From NCBI GenBank assembly GCA_020723365.1, contig DYJB01000139.1:1-6736 (forward strand): a stretch of 6,736 bases of DNA, in the 5' to 3' direction. This document shows positions 1-6,219 of the stretch, piece by piece. The position numbers were made by a program, and so were the translations under genes. The notes under the pieces were generated by a model. The model was not told the DNA's origin and did not search any database. It saw only the letters and a list, made by a program, of their open reading frames with translations. Position 1 is the first letter of the stretch; each line of letters begins with the position of its first letter. This DNA is from Candidatus Aquidulcis sp. (GTDB lineage: Bacteria; Chloroflexota; Anaerolineae; Anaerolineales; E44-bin32).

Positions 1-2
1 GC

Positions 3-251
3 ATCGCGCAACCGCTGATGGGCCTGACCGAATTCACGCGCAGCTTCCGCAAGGACGAGCGCGCCCGCCCGCCCGTCATGACAATGGCCATCGCCACCGG
101 CATCGCCGAAGTCAACGAACTGGATCGGGCCTTCGTCGACATGCTCGAAGCCCTGGAACGTTCGCGCGAACAGATCGTGCGCGCCGGCAAGCTCGCCGTG
201 GTCGGCGAGATGGCCGCGATCATGGCGCACGAGGTGCGCACGCCGCTGGGG
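3..251 (+). pseudogene. Sensor histidine kinase fragment (HAMP linker and start of HisKA), cut at the junction
   Basis: This is the 5' part of the chimeric frame. Counting from the ATG at 18, residues 1-52 look like the second half of a HAMP linker (a PLMGLTEFTRSF start and the NELDRAFVDMLEALERSRE helix). Residues 53-78 are the start of a HisKA dimerisation domain, with GKLAVVGEMAAIMAHEVRTPLG and the phospho-accepting His71 at bases 228-230. Everything after the H-box is missing: the rest of the dimerisation helices and the whole ATPase domain (N, G1, F and G2 boxes). It therefore cannot act as a kinase. Any upstream sensor and membrane segments lie outside the window. Glutamate is mostly GAA here (6 of 9) but mostly GAG in the PBP2 part (22 of 30), a small hint of different origin. 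Confidence 0.75.
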
Positions 252-1505
252 GTGGTCATCGCCATGAACCCGCAGACGGGCGAGATCCTGGCACTCTCGA
301 CCCTGCCCACGTACAGCAACAACAACATCCTCAGCTCGGCCACCTACTACGAAAGCCTGACCGCCGACGAGCGCGGGAAGCCGCTCGTCAATCACGCCAT
401 CTCATCCACCTTCCCGCCCGGCTCGACCTTCAAGCTGGTCACGTCCGTGGGGGCGCTGACGGAAGGCGTGGTGACCCCGTCAACGACGCTCTTCGACCCG
501 GGCGTGATCCCGATCCTGAACGCCTACTACCCCAACGACCCGGGCCAGACGAAGGAGTTCTTCTGCCACAAGCGGGATGGTCACGGGAACGTGCAGTTCC
601 TGAAGGGCCTTGCCGTTTCGTGCAACGTCTACTTCTACAAGGTGGGCGGCGGCTATCCGGGCGAACCCATCCGCGACGGCGGGCTTGGCATCGACAATCT
701 CTTCCGCTACGCCTCTGCCCTCGGCTATGGCGCCCCCCTGGGCATCGAGCTTCCGGCCGAGGAAGGCGGGCTGATCCCCAGCCGCGACTGGAAGCGCATC
801 ACGCTGGGCGAGAGCTGGTCCACCGGGGACACCTACAACACCGCCACGGGCCAGGGATTCGTCCTGGCCACCCCGCTGCAGGTGCTGACGTCCGTCGCGA
901 CCATCGCCAACGGCGGCAGGGTCATGTGGCCGCACCTGGTCGAGCGGGTCCTGGACGGAGAAGGCAACCTTGTGCGGGAGGTCGAGCCGTGCGTTCTGTG
1001 GGATCTGACGGACGGGGTCATCACGCCCCTCGAAGACATCGGCACCTGCCGCGATCTCCCGACAAGCGTCTCGGAGTTCCTGGACGTCCGCGAGTTCAGT
1101 CCCGACCTGGATGTGCCTCCCGAGGTGTTGGAGCTTGTGCGCGCCGGCATGCGCCAGGTCGTGGCCGCCAACGAATCCGCCAACGGCTACGAGGGAACGG
1201 TATACCAGTACGCACGCATCGGGGCTGAGGAGCCCGGCGATCCCGAGCTGATCCCCTCGGCCGGGAAGACGGGGACAGGCGAGTTCTGCGACAAGCTCTC
1301 CGATGAGCGCGGCCTGTGCATCCCCGGCGCCTGGCCATCGCATGCCTGGTACGCCGCCTTCGCCCCCTACGAGAACCCGGAGATCGCCGTCGTGGCCTTT
1401 GTCTACAATGGCTCCGAAGGGGCGGTCACCGCCGGCCCGATCGTCAAGCAGGTGTTCGAGGCCTACTTCAACCTCAAGGCGATCGACGCCGCCCGCCAAG
1501 GCTAG
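3..1505 (+). CDS. mrdA: Chimeric ORF: histidine kinase N-terminal fragment joined to PBP2 (MrdA) transpeptidase domain
   Basis: The first ATG is at 18, but the frame is open to the left edge, so the true start probably lies outside. Numbering from that ATG, residues 1-78 are kinase (HAMP plus start of HisKA) and residues 79-495 are a class B penicillin-binding protein transpeptidase, which cross-links peptidoglycan outside the membrane. The transpeptidase has all three catalytic motifs: STFK at 136-139 (nucleophile Ser136), SCN at 201-203 and KTG at 417-419. The domain entry IAMNPQTGEILAL and the HAWYAAFAPYENPEIAVV stretch near the C-terminus are typical of PBP2. The membrane anchor and pedestal domain, roughly 200-300 residues in normal PBP2, are absent and replaced by kinase sequence. 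Position upstream of minCDE-rodA supports mrdA, the partner of RodA, rather than ftsI. The PBP2 part is certain as a family. The fusion as a natural gene is doubtful because its halves belong on opposite sides of the membrane. Confidence 0.85.
   Translation: MAQPLMGLTEFTRSFRKDERARPPVMTMAIATGIAEVNELDRAFVDMLEALERSREQIVRAGKLAVVGEMAAIMAHEVRTPLGVVIAMNPQTGEILALSTLPTYSNNNILSSATYYESLTADERGKPLVNHAISSTFPPGSTFKLVTSVGALTEGVVTPSTTLFDPGVIPILNAYYPNDPGQTKEFFCHKRDGHGNVQFLKGLAVSCNVYFYKVGGGYPGEPIRDGGLGIDNLFRYASALGYGAPLGIELPAEEGGLIPSRDWKRITLGESWSTGDTYNTATGQGFVLATPLQVLTSVATIANGGRVMWPHLVERVLDGEGNLVREVEPCVLWDLTDGVITPLEDIGTCRDLPTSVSEFLDVREFSPDLDVPPEVLELVRAGMRQVVAANESANGYEGTVYQYARIGAEEPGDPELIPSAGKTGTGEFCDKLSDERGLCIPGAWPSHAWYAAFAPYENPEIAVVAFVYNGSEGAVTAGPIVKQVFEAYFNLKAIDAARQG
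243..262 (+). other. Junction between histidine kinase and PBP2 sequence
   Basis: Kinase homology ends at TPLG (about base 251) and PBP2 homology starts at VVIAMNP (about base 252). A Gly-Val step fits both families at this point: kinases commonly read HEVRTPLGV and PBP2s commonly read GVVVAMNP. A short shared GC-rich word around GGGGGTGGTC could therefore have joined two unrelated sequences in frame. The exact breakpoint cannot be fixed to better than about 10-15 bases by eye. Confidence 0.7.
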
Positions 1506-1515
1506 CCGACAGGCG

Positions 1516-1524
1516 TGCTATAAT
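1516..1524 (+). promoter_or_regulatory. Extended -10 promoter for minC
   Basis: TGC followed by a perfect TATAAT (1519-1524) forms an extended -10 element in the 35-base gap between the PBP2 stop and the minC ATG. No good -35 hexamer is seen 16-18 bases upstream, which is common for extended -10 promoters. The predicted transcript start near 1531 leaves a leader of only about 10 bases before the ATG at 1541. The promoter would let minC and the genes after it be expressed independently of mrdA. Confidence 0.6.
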
Positions 1525-1540
1525 CCCACAGTTAGGTCGT

Positions 1541-2227
1541 ATGAACAGCGGACTGGCAGTCAAGGGCGTCGGGGAGAGCCTGCTGATCCACGTCCCGGCC
1601 GGGCCGTGGGATGAGGTTTTGGCGTCGCTGCTCCAGACAGTGGTCGACGGCGGCGAGTTCTTCCACGGCGCCAAGCTCGGCCTGCAACTGGAGGACCGCG
1701 AGTTGGGAGCGGCCGATCTCGGCCGGCTGCGAGATCAGCTCGCCGAACGTGGTGTCAACCTGTGGGCAGTCCTGGCGACCGCCCAGGGGACCCGCTCCGC
1801 CGCCGCCGACCTGGGATTGGCGCTCGACATGGGGCGGCCGAGCCAGCGGGCGATGCAGCCCGACGAGCCGATTGAGACCGAGCTGCCCGGGGACGCCGCT
1901 GTTCTGGTGCGGCGCACGCTGCGCTCGGGGCACCATGTGCACTTCGCCGGCCACGTCGTGGTGCTGGGGGACGTCAATCCCGGTGCCGAGATCATCGCCG
2001 GCGGCGACGTCATCGTCTGGGGCCGGCTGCGCGGCGTCGTCCATGCCGGCGCCGGCGGCGACCAGGACTCGGTCGTGTGCGCGCTCGACCTGGCGCCGAC
2101 CCAGCTGCGCATCGCCGGCCAGATCGCCGTCTCGCCCGAACGCCGCGGCGCCGCCCAACCCGAGATGGCGCGGCTGCGGGACGGGCAACTCGTGGCCGAG
2201 AAGTGGATCGACGAGCACCGCCGCTAG
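1541..2227 (+). CDS. minC: Septum site-determining protein MinC
   Basis: This 228-residue protein is a cytoplasmic inhibitor of FtsZ assembly. MinD recruits it to the membrane to block division away from midcell. Residues 1-95 match the MinC N-terminal, FtsZ-acting domain (AVKGVGESLLIHV, then GPWDEVLASLL). Residues ~115-222 are the C-terminal beta-helix domain that dimerises and binds MinD. Its hallmarks are RSG at 128-130, GDVNPGAEI at 143-151, GRLRGVVHAG at 161-170 and PTQLRIAGQIA near 186-196. The residue 96-114 linker is Pro/Gln/Asp-rich, as usual. The frame is open further upstream, but the ATG at 1541 is chosen because homology begins right there and the earlier part would overlap mrdA. 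The ribosome site is weak (an AGG four bases before the start). With the promoter so close, the message may be nearly leaderless. minD follows after 24 bases. Confidence 0.93.
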   Translation: MNSGLAVKGVGESLLIHVPAGPWDEVLASLLQTVVDGGEFFHGAKLGLQLEDRELGAADLGRLRDQLAERGVNLWAVLATAQGTRSAAADLGLALDMGRPSQRAMQPDEPIETELPGDAAVLVRRTLRSGHHVHFAGHVVVLGDVNPGAEIIAGGDVIVWGRLRGVVHAGAGGDQDSVVCALDLAPTQLRIAGQIAVSPERRGAAQPEMARLRDGQLVAEKWIDEHRR

Positions 2228-2239
2228 GCACTCACAACC

Positions 2240-2245
2240 GGGGAG
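2240..2245 (+). promoter_or_regulatory. Ribosome binding site of minD
   Basis: GGGGAG lies six bases before the ATG at 2252. It fixes the minD start and lies in the 24-base gap after the minC stop. Confidence 0.7.
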
Positions 2246-2251
2246 CTGCGC

Positions 2252-3055
2252 ATGACCGCGAGAATCGCAACCATCACGTCCGGCAAGGGAGGCGTGGGCA
2301 AGACCACCGCCACCGCCAACCTGGGGGTCGCCCTGGCCTCGGCCGGCTTCCGTGTCGTCTGCATCGACGGCGACATCGGCCTTCGCAACCTGGACGTGGT
2401 GATGGGGCTGGAGAATCGCATCGTCTACGATCTGGTGGACATCATCGAGGGCCGCTGCAAGCTGCGCCAGGCGCTGATCAAGGACAAACGCCTGTCCGAC
2501 CTGTACCTGATCCCGGCCGCCCAGACGCGCGACAAGACCGCCGTCTCGCCCCAGGACATGATCCGCGTGGTCAAGGACCTCAAGCCCGACTTCGACTGGG
2601 TGCTGATCGACTCGCCGGCCGGCATCGAACGCGGCTTCCGCAACGCCGTCGCCCCGGCCGACCTGGTGCTGATCGTCACCAACCCCGAGGTCTCGGCCGT
2701 ACGCGACGCCGACCGTATCATCGGGCTGGTGGAGGCCGAGGAAAAAGGGCCGCCCAAGCTGATCGTGAACCGCGTCAAGCCCGAGATGGTCAAGCGCGGC
2801 GACATGCTCTCGACGGGAGATATCCTCGACGTGCTGGCCATCGAGCTCATTGGCGTCGTCCCCGAGGATGAGATCGTCACCGTGGCCACCAACCAGGGCA
2901 GCCCAGCGGCGCTCGATCCGCGCAGCCGCGCCGGCAAGGCCTTCCGCGAAATCGCCCGCCGCATGAACGGCGAGGACGTGCCCTTCGAGAGCCTGGAATC
3001 CAAGGACGGCTTCTTCGGGCGCATCTCCCGTATGGTCCGGCCAGGAGGCGCGTGA
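2252..3055 (+). CDS. minD: Septum site-determining ATPase MinD
   Basis: This 267-residue protein is of typical MinD length. MinD is a ParA/MinD-type ATPase that dimerises on the membrane when ATP-bound, carries MinC there, and is released when MinE stimulates hydrolysis. The deviant Walker A is GKGGVGKT at 11-18, with signature Lys12 and catalytic Lys17. The switch I region is GDIGLRNLDVVMGLENR (40-56), and the Walker B/switch II is DSPAGIE at 120-126. TNPEVSAVRDADRIIG (143-158) and NRVKPEMVKRGDMLS (173-187) are strongly MinD-like and separate it from ParA or flagellar FlhG. The C-terminal GFFGRISRMVR (253-263) can form the amphipathic membrane-targeting helix. The stop codon overlaps the minE start by one base, consistent with coupled translation. 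Confidence 0.97.
   Translation: MTARIATITSGKGGVGKTTATANLGVALASAGFRVVCIDGDIGLRNLDVVMGLENRIVYDLVDIIEGRCKLRQALIKDKRLSDLYLIPAAQTRDKTAVSPQDMIRVVKDLKPDFDWVLIDSPAGIERGFRNAVAPADLVLIVTNPEVSAVRDADRIIGLVEAEEKGPPKLIVNRVKPEMVKRGDMLSTGDILDVLAIELIGVVPEDEIVTVATNQGSPAALDPRSRAGKAFREIARRMNGEDVPFESLESKDGFFGRISRMVRPGGA
3043..3048 (+). promoter_or_regulatory. Ribosome binding site deciding the minE start
   Basis: A full AGGAGG lies inside the end of minD. It is six bases before the ATG at 3055 but only three before the GTG at 3052, so the ATG is preferred. Confidence 0.75.
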
Positions 3056-3324
3056 TGAACTTCTTCGAGCGACTGCGCGGCGAGCGGCCCAGCGCCCAGA
3101 CGGCCAAGGATCGCCTCCAGCTGGTGCTGGTGCATGACCGGGCCGATCTGCCGCCCGGCAAGCTGGAGGCGCTCAAAGACGATCTCATCGCCACCCTGTC
3201 GCGCCACATCGAGATCGACGTGCGCAAGGTCAACATCTCGCTGACCCAGGATCGCCATCAGCAGCGGCTGGTGGCGGATATCCCGCTGGCGCCTTCGCGC
3301 GCCCGGCGGCGGGGAGCGGGATAG
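3055..3324 (+). CDS. minE: Cell division topological specificity factor MinE
   Basis: This small protein has 89 residues, the usual MinE length. It binds membrane-bound MinD, triggers ATP hydrolysis and drives the dynamic pattern that keeps MinC away from midcell. The N-terminal MNFFERLRG resembles the amphipathic MinE membrane anchor. The anti-MinCD helix and following strand are seen in SAQTAKDRLQLVLVHDR (about 13-29). The topological-specificity domain follows (LPPGKLEALKDDLIATLSRHIEID, then VRKVNISLTQD). The ATG at 3055 overlaps the minD stop in TGATG, and a GTG one codon upstream is less well spaced from the AGGAGG. The last ~10 residues are Arg-rich and look unconserved. rodA begins two bases after the stop. 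Confidence 0.95.
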   Translation: MNFFERLRGERPSAQTAKDRLQLVLVHDRADLPPGKLEALKDDLIATLSRHIEIDVRKVNISLTQDRHQQRLVADIPLAPSRARRRGAG

Positions 3325-3326
3325 GC

Positions 3327-4481
3327 GTGCAGGTCTCCGCTCGCGTCTGGCGTCATTTCGACGTGTGGCTCCTGGCGGCCGTCGCCGCCGTGACGATCGC
3401 CAGCGTGGCCATGATCCAGTCGGCCATTGCCGGGAACGAGAACCTGGCCGAGCTGGTACCGCGCCAGATGATCTATGCCCTGCTCGGGCTGGTGGTCATC
3501 CTGGTGATGGCCGCCATCGACTACCGATTCTGGTCGGCGGTGGCGCGCCCGATCTATGTCGTCGTCCTTGTCCTGCTGGGCCTGATCCTGGCCGCCGGCT
3601 TCGTCGGCTTCGGCGCGGCGCGCTGGTTCAACGTCGGCATCGTCCTCATCCAGCCTTCGGAAGTCTCGAAGATGCTGATGGTCATCGTCGTGGCCGACTA
3701 CCTGGCGCGGCATCAGCACGAAGTCGGCCAGTTCCGTATCTTCATCCGCAGCCTCATCCTGACGGCCGTGCCGGTGGCGCTGGTCTTTCTTCAGCCCGAC
3801 CTGAGCACGGCCATCGTGCTGGGCGTCATCTGGGTGGCGCTGGTGTTCGCCTCGGGGGCCCGCCTGCGGCACTTCCTGATCCTGCTCAGCATCGGCGCCC
3901 TGCTGCTGCTGTTGTTGTCTCCCCTGCTCGTCAACTACTTCACCACCGGCTATCCGGCCGGGGAGGACTTCTTCTTCGTCCAGCGCTACCAGATGCAGCG
4001 CATTGTGTCCTTCATCCTGCCCGATCCCGAATCGCATTACGGCGAGAGCTACAACGTCAACCAGGCCTTGATCTCGATCGGCTCAGGCGGCTGGTTCGGC
4101 CAGGGCTACGCCCACGGGACCCAGACGCAGCTGCGCTTCCTCAAGGTCCGCCACACCGACTTCATCTTCTCGGCCCTGTCGGAGGAATTCGGATTCGTGG
4201 GAGCGGCCACGCTCCTGCTGGTCTTGATGTTCATCATCGCGCGCTGCCTGCGGGCCGCCCGCCTGGCGCGCGACCATTTCGGCGCACTGATCTGCTATGG
4301 CGTCGCCATCCTGCTGCTGTTCCAGTCCGCCATCAACGTCGGAATGAACTTGCAGCTGCTGCCGGTCTCCGGCCTGCCCCTGCCCTTCTTCTCCTACGGC
4401 GGCTCGTCGCTGGTGGCCAGCCTGCTGGGCATCGGGATGGTTGAGAGCGTCATCCTGCGCCACAAGCGCATCGAACTCTAG
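3327..4481 (+). CDS. rodA: RodA, SEDS-family peptidoglycan glycosyltransferase
   Basis: This 384-residue multispanning protein polymerises glycan strands from lipid II for rod elongation, normally in complex with PBP2. About ten hydrophobic segments are visible (roughly 13-31, 46-64, 74-95, 112-126, 140-155, 160-177, 182-202, 288-306, 318-338 and 355-376). SEDS signatures are present: QPSE at 109-112, QPDLSTA near 156-162, and GGWFGQGYAHGTQTQLRFLKVRHTDFIF at ~254-281. The last contains the conserved Asp278 of the HTDFIF motif, which mutational work on RodA family members found essential. The closing LPVSGLPLPFFSYGGSS is at 345-361. RodA is preferred over FtsW because of the min/mrdA context and the short tail. 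The start is GTG, ten bases after GGGGAG (3311-3316) and two bases after the minE stop, so translation is probably coupled. No large cytoplasmic extensions are seen. Confidence 0.95.
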   Translation: MQVSARVWRHFDVWLLAAVAAVTIASVAMIQSAIAGNENLAELVPRQMIYALLGLVVILVMAAIDYRFWSAVARPIYVVVLVLLGLILAAGFVGFGAARWFNVGIVLIQPSEVSKMLMVIVVADYLARHQHEVGQFRIFIRSLILTAVPVALVFLQPDLSTAIVLGVIWVALVFASGARLRHFLILLSIGALLLLLLSPLLVNYFTTGYPAGEDFFFVQRYQMQRIVSFILPDPESHYGESYNVNQALISIGSGGWFGQGYAHGTQTQLRFLKVRHTDFIFSALSEEFGFVGAATLLLVLMFIIARCLRAARLARDHFGALICYGVAILLLFQSAINVGMNLQLLPVSGLPLPFFSYGGSSLVASLLGIGMVESVILRHKRIEL

Positions 4482-4496
4482 CCGCTGCAGGCTTCC

Positions 4497-4502
4497 GGAG
4501 AA
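4497..4502 (+). promoter_or_regulatory. Ribosome binding site of gltX
   Basis: GGAGAA lies four bases before the ATG at 4507. It supports this start over the TTG at 4441, which would overlap rodA and add an unconserved N-terminus. Confidence 0.6.
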
Positions 4503-4506
4503 CCGC

Positions 4507-5997
4507 ATGCCGTCCACCCCGCCCGCCCGCTCCCGCTTCGCCCCCTCACCCACCGGCCGTTTCCACATCGGCGGGGCACGCACGGCGCTCTATGACTACC
4601 TGCTGGCCCGCCAGACCGGCGGCCAGTTCATCCTGCGCATCGAGGACACTGACCAGAAGCGCTTCGACCCTTCCGCCGAGCGCGAGCTGATGGACAGCCT
4701 GCGATGGCTGGGGATCGATTGGGACGAGGGTCCGGACATCGGCGGCCCGTGCGCCCCCTACCGCCAATCCGAACGCAAGCCCATCTACCAGCGCTACGCT
4801 GCGGACCTGGTCCAACGCGGACACGCCTACACCTGCTTCTGCTCATCCGAGCGCCTGGCGCAGATGCGCCAGGAGCAGCAGAAGCGCAAGCAGCCGCCGC
4901 GCTACGACGGCACCTGCCGCTCCCTGGCCACGGCCGAGGCGCAGAAGCGCATCGACGCCGGCGAGCCGCACGTCGTCCGCTTGCGAACGCCGCGCCAGGG
5001 CAAGACCACGGCCGTGGACCTGATCCGCGGTCCGATCACGGTCGAGAACGCCGACCTGGACGACTACATCCTCCTTAAGTCGGATGGCCTGGCCCTCTAC
5101 CACCTGGCGGCCATGGTCGACGACCGCGAGATGGCCATCACGCACGTCCTGCGCAGCTCGGAGTGGCTGCCCACGTTCCCACTGCACGTGTTGATCTACC
5201 AGGCCTTCGAGTGGCCGCAGCCGGTCTGGGTCCACCTGTCAGTGTTCCTCAATCCCTCCGGCAAGGGCAAGATGAGCAAGCGCCACGCCGTGGACGGAAA
5301 GGGCGGCGTGGCCTCGATCTTCCCGCTCGACATGCGCGCTGACGGCTACCTGCCTGAAGCCGTCGTCAACTGGTTGGCGCTGATGGGCTGGTCCTATGAC
5401 GATCACACCGAGCTCTTCGATCGCCCGTCGCTGATCGAGAAGTTCTCGCTGGCCAAGCTGACGCCCAGCCCGGCGGCCGTCAACTACTCGAAGCTGGACC
5501 ACTTCAACGGCCTGTACATCCGGGCCCTGCCCGATGACGAACTCGCCCGGCGCGTGGCGCCCTACTTCGCGCAGGCGGGCCTGAAGGCGGAGGCCGATCA
5601 GCTGCGGCGCCTGGCGCCCCTGATCCGCGAGCGCATCCGCACGCTGGAGGAGTCGATCGAGCTGGCAGGTTTCTTCTTCCGGGACGACGTGTCCCCGGCG
5701 GATGACCTGCTGCCGGGAAAGGACCTGACGGCGCGGCAAGCCGCCCAGGCTCTGTCCCGGGCTCAGGCGCTCATCGGCGCCTCGGGAGCCATGGACGGAG
5801 CGCTGGAGGCATCGCTGCGCGCCCTGGCCGACGAGCTGGGGCTCTCTGCCGGCGCGCTCTTCGGCCTGCTGCGGCTGGCCGTCACCGGCCAGCCGGTGAG
5901 CCCCGCGCTGCTGGAGAGCATGGCGATCATCGGGCAGCCGACGGTGCTCCAGCGCGTGGCCGCCCTGGCCTCGCGGCTGGAGGCGTTCGCGGCGTGA
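4507..5997 (+). CDS. gltX: Glutamyl-tRNA synthetase
   Basis: This 496-residue class Ib aminoacyl-tRNA synthetase attaches glutamate to tRNA. The catalytic core begins almost at once: RFAPSPTGRFHIGGARTA (10-27) carries the HIGH-type motif HIGG at 20-23. ILRIEDTDQKRF (42-53) is the conserved acidic active-site stretch. A C110-x-C112 pair with Tyr133 and Cys137 resembles the zinc-binding insert of GluRS. DGLALYHLAAMVDDREMAITHVLR (193-216) precedes the KMSKR signature at 255-259. Residues ~330-496 form the helical anticodon-binding part. Its bacterial-type N-terminus and C-terminus argue for GluRS rather than GlnRS, and its length argues against the truncated Glu-Q-tRNA(Asp) synthetase. It starts 25 bases after rodA and probably shares that transcript. 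The next gene is tRNA-Gln, so a non-discriminating enzyme is possible. The sequence alone does not settle this. Confidence 0.96.
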   Translation: MPSTPPARSRFAPSPTGRFHIGGARTALYDYLLARQTGGQFILRIEDTDQKRFDPSAERELMDSLRWLGIDWDEGPDIGGPCAPYRQSERKPIYQRYAADLVQRGHAYTCFCSSERLAQMRQEQQKRKQPPRYDGTCRSLATAEAQKRIDAGEPHVVRLRTPRQGKTTAVDLIRGPITVENADLDDYILLKSDGLALYHLAAMVDDREMAITHVLRSSEWLPTFPLHVLIYQAFEWPQPVWVHLSVFLNPSGKGKMSKRHAVDGKGGVASIFPLDMRADGYLPEAVVNWLALMGWSYDDHTELFDRPSLIEKFSLAKLTPSPAAVNYSKLDHFNGLYIRALPDDELARRVAPYFAQAGLKAEADQLRRLAPLIRERIRTLEESIELAGFFFRDDVSPADDLLPGKDLTARQAAQALSRAQALIGASGAMDGALEASLRALADELGLSAGALFGLLRLAVTGQPVSPALLESMAIIGQPTVLQRVAALASRLEAFAA

Positions 5998-5999
5998 GG

Positions 6000-6029
6000 T
6001 TGGACCGGCCCCGGCGGCTATGGTAGAAT
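6000..6029 (+). promoter_or_regulatory. Promoter of the tRNA-Gln gene
   Basis: TGG-TAGAAT (6021-6029) is an extended -10 element. It is 18 bases after a weak -35 candidate, TTGGAC (6000-6005), that sits just after the gltX stop. The predicted start near 6036 gives about five bases of leader before the tRNA, so the tRNA can be expressed apart from gltX. Confidence 0.55.
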
Positions 6030-6040
6030 GCCGCCTGCGT

Positions 6041-6111
6041 TGGGGGTTCGTCTAGTGGTAGGACAGCGGACTCTGGATCCGTATGCCGAGGTTCGAATCC
6101 TCGACCCCCAG
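6041..6111 (+). tRNA. tRNA-Gln (anticodon CTG)
   Basis: The 71-base gene folds as a complete cloverleaf. The acceptor stem pairs 6041-6047 with 6104-6110 (seven pairs). The D stem pairs 6050-6053 with 6061-6064 around a short loop. The anticodon stem pairs 6066-6070 with 6078-6082, including one G-U. The anticodon CTG is at 6073-6075, reading CAG glutamine codons. The T stem pairs 6087-6091 with 6099-6103 around TTCGAAT. The discriminator is G6111. The 3' CCA is not encoded (CCT follows), so it must be added by CCA-adding enzyme. The first pair is U1-A72, typical of tRNA-Gln and known as the pair that bacterial GatCAB reads on mischarged Glu-tRNA-Gln. Confidence 0.96.
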
Positions 6112-6115
6112 CCTT

Positions 6116-6144
6116 GAGGCCCCGGCTCCCGGGGCCTTTCCGTT
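6116..6144 (+). terminator. Rho-independent terminator after tRNA-Gln
   Basis: GGCCCCGG (6118-6125) pairs perfectly with CCGGGGCC (6129-6136) across a CTC loop. An A-T pair and possibly a G-T pair extend the stem, and a modest T-rich tail follows (6137-6144). It begins five bases after the tRNA end. Confidence 0.8.
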
Positions 6145-6185
6145 CCCCCCGCCCTCCTGCACGTGCCACTCGTCGCGGCCCGAGG

Positions 6186-6215
6186 ATGACATCCGTCCGC
6201 CCCTGCGGATGCGAT
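6186..6215 (+). promoter_or_regulatory. Inverted repeat, candidate ArsR operator
   Basis: CATCCG (6190-6195) and CGGATG (6206-6211) are perfect inverted arms around ten bases. Outer AT/AT pairs at 6186-6187 and 6214-6215 match after two mismatched positions. The element sits just upstream of the -10 of the ArsR gene, where a repressor dimer would block transcription. No T-run follows, so it is not an obvious terminator. Assignment as an autoregulatory operator rests on position and symmetry only. Confidence 0.35.
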
Positions 6216-6219
6216 TCTG

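Noticed and set aside
480..1499. Long open frame on the - strand opposite mrdA (339 codons)
   Set aside because: It is the complement of a gene with clear catalytic motifs. Its translation is rich in Gly, Arg, Asp and His, as expected of a shadow frame in GC-rich DNA, and shows no domain.
1316..1540. N-terminal extension of minC to an upstream start
   Set aside because: It would overlap the end of mrdA by about 190 bases and adds Arg-rich sequence unlike MinC. Family homology begins at the ATG at 1541.
2425..3258. Open frame on the - strand opposite minD and minE (277 codons)
   Set aside because: It spans two firmly identified genes. It is low-complexity, rich in Ser and Arg, and without a recognisable fold.
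3898..3930. Run of Leu codons in rodA (CTG/TTG repeat)
   Set aside because: It is a short part of a normal transmembrane helix with mixed codons, not a true simple repeat.
3258..4037. Open frame on the - strand opposite rodA (259 codons), very rich in Asp, Gln, His and Arg
   Set aside because: The composition is what antisense reading of a hydrophobic membrane protein gives. There is no plausible ribosome site or motif, and RodA on the + strand is certain.
4441..4506. Extension of gltX to the TTG at 4441
   Set aside because: It overlaps the end of rodA and gives an unconserved Ser/Arg-rich peptide. The ATG at 4507 has a ribosome site and lies ten residues before the conserved core.
4482..4506. 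Possible terminator or promoter between rodA and gltX
   Set aside because: The 25-base gap shows only a ribosome site, with no hairpin plus T-run and no -10 element.
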